Source: Oscillospiraceae bacterium (GTDB taxonomy: Bacteria > Bacillota > Clostridia > Oscillospirales > CAG-272). From it: 64,000 nucleotides of DNA. Shown here in pieces: positions 61,401-64,000 of this stretch (positions are counted from its first letter, which is position 1; each line of letters begins with the position of its first letter). The notes below the pieces were generated by a model that saw only the letters and a program-made list of their open reading frames with translations, had not been told where the DNA came from and made no database searches. The DNA is taken from the NCBI GenBank assembly GCA_015063895.1, contig SVTG01000003.1:97253-161252 (forward strand), in the 5' to 3' direction. The position numbers and the translations under genes were made by a program.

Positions 61401-62849
61401 ATGATATCTGATATAACACCCGCTCGCCTCATCGGCAACCTTTATTTTGTCGGCACCTATGCCGCCTCCTCTCACCTACTGGTGAGTGATGAGGGGCTGA
61501 TGCTGATCGATACCGGCTATGCCGAAAATGCCGAAACGATCGTGGATTCTATTCAAAAGCTGGGCTTTGACATCAAGGATCTGAAATATATCCTGCATTC
61601 ACACGGGCACGGCGATCACACCGATGCCACGGCAGAGCTGGTCAAGCTGACAGGTGCCAAGACCTTTCTCGGCCGCGAGGACGTACGCTATATCAAGGGC
61701 TTTACCCCCGATTATTTTTACGAGGACGGCATGACCGTACGTCTGGGTAATACCGCTGTGCGCTGTGTATTCACCCCGGGTCACACCGAAGGTGCATATT
61801 CCTTTTTCTTTGATGTAAAGGAAGGGGAAAAAACATACCGTTGCGGCATGTTTGGCGGCGCGGGCCCCAATCAGCTGAAAAAGGATTATATGCACCGTCG
61901 CGGCGTTTCCTATCTGATGCGCGGTGCATTTCTCCGATCGATCGAGCGAATGAAGCAAGAGCACGTTGACGTGTTTATCGGCAACCATTGCTGGCACAAC
62001 GCAACAAAGGAAAAGCTGGCGTGTATGGCAGCAGCCGACGAAAACCCCTTTATTAACCCCGGCGAATGGATGCGTTTTCTTGAAAAATCCAAGAAAAAGC
62101 TCCACAACATCATCGCCGAGGAGAGCCGCACACACTTTATCAACTATGCGCATCGCGGCGCCTCGGAATATGCACCCGAAAACACAATGATGGCCTTTTA
62201 TCTGGGGCTTTATATGGGTGCTAACGGTATTGAAACCGACGTGCGCCGTACCAAGGACGGTGTACTTGTGCTCCACCACGATAAAACGCCCTTGCGACTG
62301 ACGGGCAACGAAACGCCCATTTGCGACCTCACGCTTGCTGAGCTGAAGGCCCTGCACTTTGAAAAAAACGGACACACCGATACCGTTGTGACGCTTGAGG
62401 ATTTTTTGCGCCTGCTCGGCGGCTTAGATATCCGCTTTGCCATTGAGCTGAAGGCAGCCGATATTGAAGAAGACGTAGCAAGGATGATTGAGCGCTACGG
62501 CCTTCGGGAAAAGGTCTTCGTCACCTCCTTCCATTTGGAGTATCTTTGCCGCCTGAAGGAGATAGCCCCCGCCCTGCGCGTCGGCTGGCTCATTTCTGAC
62601 CTCAACGAGCAGACCGTGCCCGCCCTGCTTCAGCTCGGCGGTGAGGAAATTTGTCCGCGCGCCGATACCGTCACACCCGAGCTTGTCGCAGCATGGCATG
62701 CGCTTGGTCTTAACGTGCGTGCGTGGGGCGTTTCAAACGAAGCGCTGATGCGCCACGTTTACGATTGCGGCGCCGACGGCATGACCGTAAACTTCCCCGA
62801 TAAGCTCACCGCGTATATCAAAGAGCAGCAAAACGAACCCACACCGTAA
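61401..62849 (+). CDS. Fusion of metallo-beta-lactamase-fold hydrolase and glycerophosphodiester phosphodiesterase
   Basis: A 482-residue two-domain protein. Residues 1-235 are an MBL-fold hydrolase: 'HSHGHGDH' at 66-73 supplies HxHxDH, with 'TPGHTEG' and 'FIGNHCWHN' as later metal ligands. Residues of about 245-475 are a GDPD domain: 'AHRGASEYAPENT', 'IETDVRRTKDGVLVLHHD', 'FAIELKAA' and a final 'ADGMTVNFPDKL'. Neither domain has a signal peptide. GDPDs release glycerol phosphate from deacylated lipids; the MBL half may act on a related ester. RBS AAGGAGAAGG. Own terminator. Confidence 0.9.
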   Translation: MISDITPARLIGNLYFVGTYAASSHLLVSDEGLMLIDTGYAENAETIVDSIQKLGFDIKDLKYILHSHGHGDHTDATAELVKLTGAKTFLGREDVRYIKGFTPDYFYEDGMTVRLGNTAVRCVFTPGHTEGAYSFFFDVKEGEKTYRCGMFGGAGPNQLKKDYMHRRGVSYLMRGAFLRSIERMKQEHVDVFIGNHCWHNATKEKLACMAAADENPFINPGEWMRFLEKSKKKLHNIIAEESRTHFINYAHRGASEYAPENTMMAFYLGLYMGANGIETDVRRTKDGVLVLHHDKTPLRLTGNETPICDLTLAELKALHFEKNGHTDTVVTLEDFLRLLGGLDIRFAIELKAADIEEDVARMIERYGLREKVFVTSFHLEYLCRLKEIAPALRVGWLISDLNEQTVPALLQLGGEEICPRADTVTPELVAAWHALGLNVRAWGVSNEALMRHVYDCGADGMTVNFPDKLTAYIKEQQNEPTP

Positions 62850-62890
62850 AAAAGCAGGGCTTGCCCCATGGGGCAAGCCCTGTGTGTTTT
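62849..62890 (+). terminator. Terminator of the MBL-GDPD gene
   Basis: CAGGGCTTGCCC-CATG-GGGCAAGCCCTG, then GTGTTTT. On the minus strand it also closes the small gene that ends at 62889. Confidence 0.9.
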
Positions 62891-63059
62891 ATGCCTTGGC
62901 GTTGCTTTTTGGCAAAATATCGCCGATCGCACGTGCCGCCTTGGCGGTTTTTTTCACTACACGGCGCGTTTCACGCTTGCCGCCTACCACCATGCCGACC
63001 GTGCCGCCAACAACCATGCCTGCCAGCAGCCCCGCCGCCGTCATCGTTGCCTTATTCAT
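62889..63059 (-). CDS. Small glycine-zipper, YtxH-like protein (not in the ORF track)
   Basis: A 56-residue minus-strand gene below the track's length limit. ATG at 63059 is preceded by AAAAGGGGGG at a proper distance and it ends at TAA 62889 beside a terminator. The N-terminus is a Gly-rich hydrophobic segment ('AAGLLAGMVVGGTVGMVVGG', a GxxxG pattern), followed by a basic helix ('KRETRRVVKKTAKAARAIGD'). It resembles short YtxH-like envelope proteins of Firmicutes. Location is probably the membrane. Confidence 0.78.
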   Translation of the reverse strand: MNKATMTAAGLLAGMVVGGTVGMVVGGKRETRRVVKKTAKAARAIGDILPKSNAKA

Positions 63060-63170
63060 CAAAATCCCCCCTTTTGCACTCCTGCATGCTTAGTTTGTAC
63101 AAAAGCGTGCGTTTTATGCGCGCAGCTTACGCCAAATCAGGAAAAATTTGAAAAAACCGCACCGCGCTTA

Positions 63171-63199
63171 TTGCAAAGCACAAAGAAAACCATTATAAT
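63171..63199 (+). promoter_or_regulatory. Promoter of the DUF6062-like gene
   Basis: TTGCAA (63171-63176), 17-bp spacer, TATAAT (63194-63199). Confidence 0.78.
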
Positions 63200-63241
63200 A
63201 ATATATGATGAAAACAGCACTTACCGCAAAAGGAGAACCGT

Positions 63242-63955
63242 ATGGAACAAATTTACACCATACCCGTGAACGAAGCGTTTGATGCCTCGCGTGCCGATCA
63301 TTCATGCGGCTGCCCGATGTGCGCCCTGTATCGCAAATTAGAGGAAAACGAGCTTGAGCTCATTCTCGGTGCCTCAATGATGGAGCCCGACGTGCGCATT
63401 CAAACCAATAAAGAGGGCTTTTGCCGCACGCATTACGACATGATGTTTGTGCGCAAAAACCGCCTTGGTATGGCACTGACGCTGGAAAGCCATTTAAAGG
63501 AATTGCAGGGTGACCTCAAAAGCGGCTTTATCGGGTCGCTGATCCAAGGGGCCGATGCCAAGCCCACCAAGCGCATCAAGGCGCTGGAAAATTCTTGTTA
63601 CGTGTGTCGCCGTATCGATTTTCATTTTCAGCATATGGCACAGACCGTGATCTATTTATACGACACGGTGGAGGAATTTCGCGAAAAGCTGGCCGCCCAG
63701 CCTTATTTTTGCCTGCCGCACTACCGTTTACTCTTAGAGCGCGGCGATGCACGCCTTGGCAAAAAGCGTATGGCGGAATTTACCGACGCCATCGGACGCG
63801 TACAGAACGCGTATCTTGCCACCCTTACCGAGGATATCAGTTGGTTTTGTAAAAAATTTGACTACCGCTATGATGCCGAGCCCTGGAAAAATTCCAAGGA
63901 TAGCGTAGAGCGCGCCATTAAGTTCCTACGCGCCGACCTACACAGCAACGACTAA
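63242..63955 (+). CDS. DUF6062-like Cys-rich protein
   Basis: A 237-residue soluble protein in two similar halves. Each half has a CxxC-type pair and a C-x2-HY motif: 'CGCPMCALYRKLEE' with 'FCRTHYDMM', then 'SCYVCRRIDFHF' with 'FCLPHYRLL'. The arrangement suggests two zinc or Fe-S sites from an internal duplication. I believe it matches DUF6062, common in Clostridia with no known function. AAAGGAG precedes the ATG. Confidence 0.8.
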   Translation: MEQIYTIPVNEAFDASRADHSCGCPMCALYRKLEENELELILGASMMEPDVRIQTNKEGFCRTHYDMMFVRKNRLGMALTLESHLKELQGDLKSGFIGSLIQGADAKPTKRIKALENSCYVCRRIDFHFQHMAQTVIYLYDTVEEFREKLAAQPYFCLPHYRLLLERGDARLGKKRMAEFTDAIGRVQNAYLATLTEDISWFCKKFDYRYDAEPWKNSKDSVERAIKFLRADLHSND

Positions 63956-63990
63956 CGTGCAGCTACTGCAACAAAAGCAAGGAGAAAGCT

Positions 63991-64000
63991 ATGAAGTTGA
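63991..64000 (+). CDS. Start of the next gene (truncated by the window edge)
   Basis: AAGGAG at 63979 followed seven bases later by ATG at 63991 reading MKL. Only three codons are visible, so the product cannot be named. It is likely co-transcribed with the DUF6062-like gene, whose stop is 36 bp upstream. Confidence 0.55.

Noticed and set aside
1-64000. Search for prophage, integrases, transposases, toxin-antitoxin pairs and defence islands
   Set aside because: No ORF with such motifs was found; the only mobile-like signal is the non-coding palindromic repeat family.
1-64000. Search for tRNA and rRNA genes
   Set aside because: No cloverleaf-like sequence or rRNA segment was noticed by eye in the intergenic gaps; a covariance scan was not possible here.

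Overview
The window looks like a chromosomal segment of an uncultured anaerobic, spore-forming Clostridia species (Bacillota), probably a gut lineage near Oscillospirales or Christensenellales. This is inferred from gene content: a spoIIIA sporulation operon, tilS-ftsH, Mini-RNase III, type III glutamine synthetase, YhaO/YhaN, a BadF/BcrA-type acyl-CoA dehydratase activase, pyruvate formate-lyase and an alpha-L-rhamnosidase. The DNA is moderately GC-rich. Strong GGAGG ribosome sites, sigma-A promoters with 17-bp spacers and intrinsic terminators are easy to read. I saw no tRNA, rRNA, transposase, integrase, phage gene or CRISPR array. It is mostly ordinary chromosome with tightly packed short operons.

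Layout. 1-8.5 kb: the 3' end of tilS, ftsH, a large dehydratase activase with its dehydratase-like partner, and a translationally coupled trio of small unknown proteins. 8.5-15.4 kb: a cupin, a nucleotidyltransferase and a chain-length/tyrosine-kinase-like protein, then PAP2 phosphatase, a ceramidase-like protein, a FliB-like protein and an SGNH hydrolase. 15.5-18.4 kb: plsY, a methyltransferase and a TtcA-like gene. 18.4-20.2 kb: a single-aptamer glycine riboswitch with terminator ahead of a sodium:alanine/glycine symporter. 20-28.5 kb: HAD hydrolase, small membrane protein, glnN, a deacetylase-like protein, a LysR regulator facing a SemiSWEET-like protein through interlocked promoters, and an operon of histidine phosphatase, mrnC, deacetylase and cyclophilin. 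28.5-32 kb: yhaN/yhaO. 32-41 kb: a DUF445 protein, a 1264-residue InlB/GLUG-repeat lipoprotein, and spoIIIAA-AG, which lacks spoIIIAH at its usual place. 41-54.7 kb: pyridoxamine kinase, a small repressor and divergent membrane protein, Mbeg1-like hydrolase, YgiQ, membrane proteins, GH78 rhamnosidase, a ribulokinase operon and a CHAP-domain surface protein. 54.8-64 kb: a fused MacB-like ABC transporter, pflB-pflA behind a structured leader, an MBL-GDPD fusion, a 56-residue small protein missed by the ORF track, and a DUF6062-like protein.

The items most worth a second look are: (1) the pflB leader, a three-way-junction RNA whose closing helix is mutually exclusive with a terminator and which resembles a divergent ZTP (pfl-motif) riboswitch; (2) a palindromic repeat family with TA-flanked GGCA(A/G)G ends, present inside the spoIIIA operon and as a 279-bp element at 50.5 kb; (3) the MBL-GDPD fusion; (4) interlocking face-to-face promoters at 25.7 kb; and (5) the small-protein trio at 7.5-8.5 kb.
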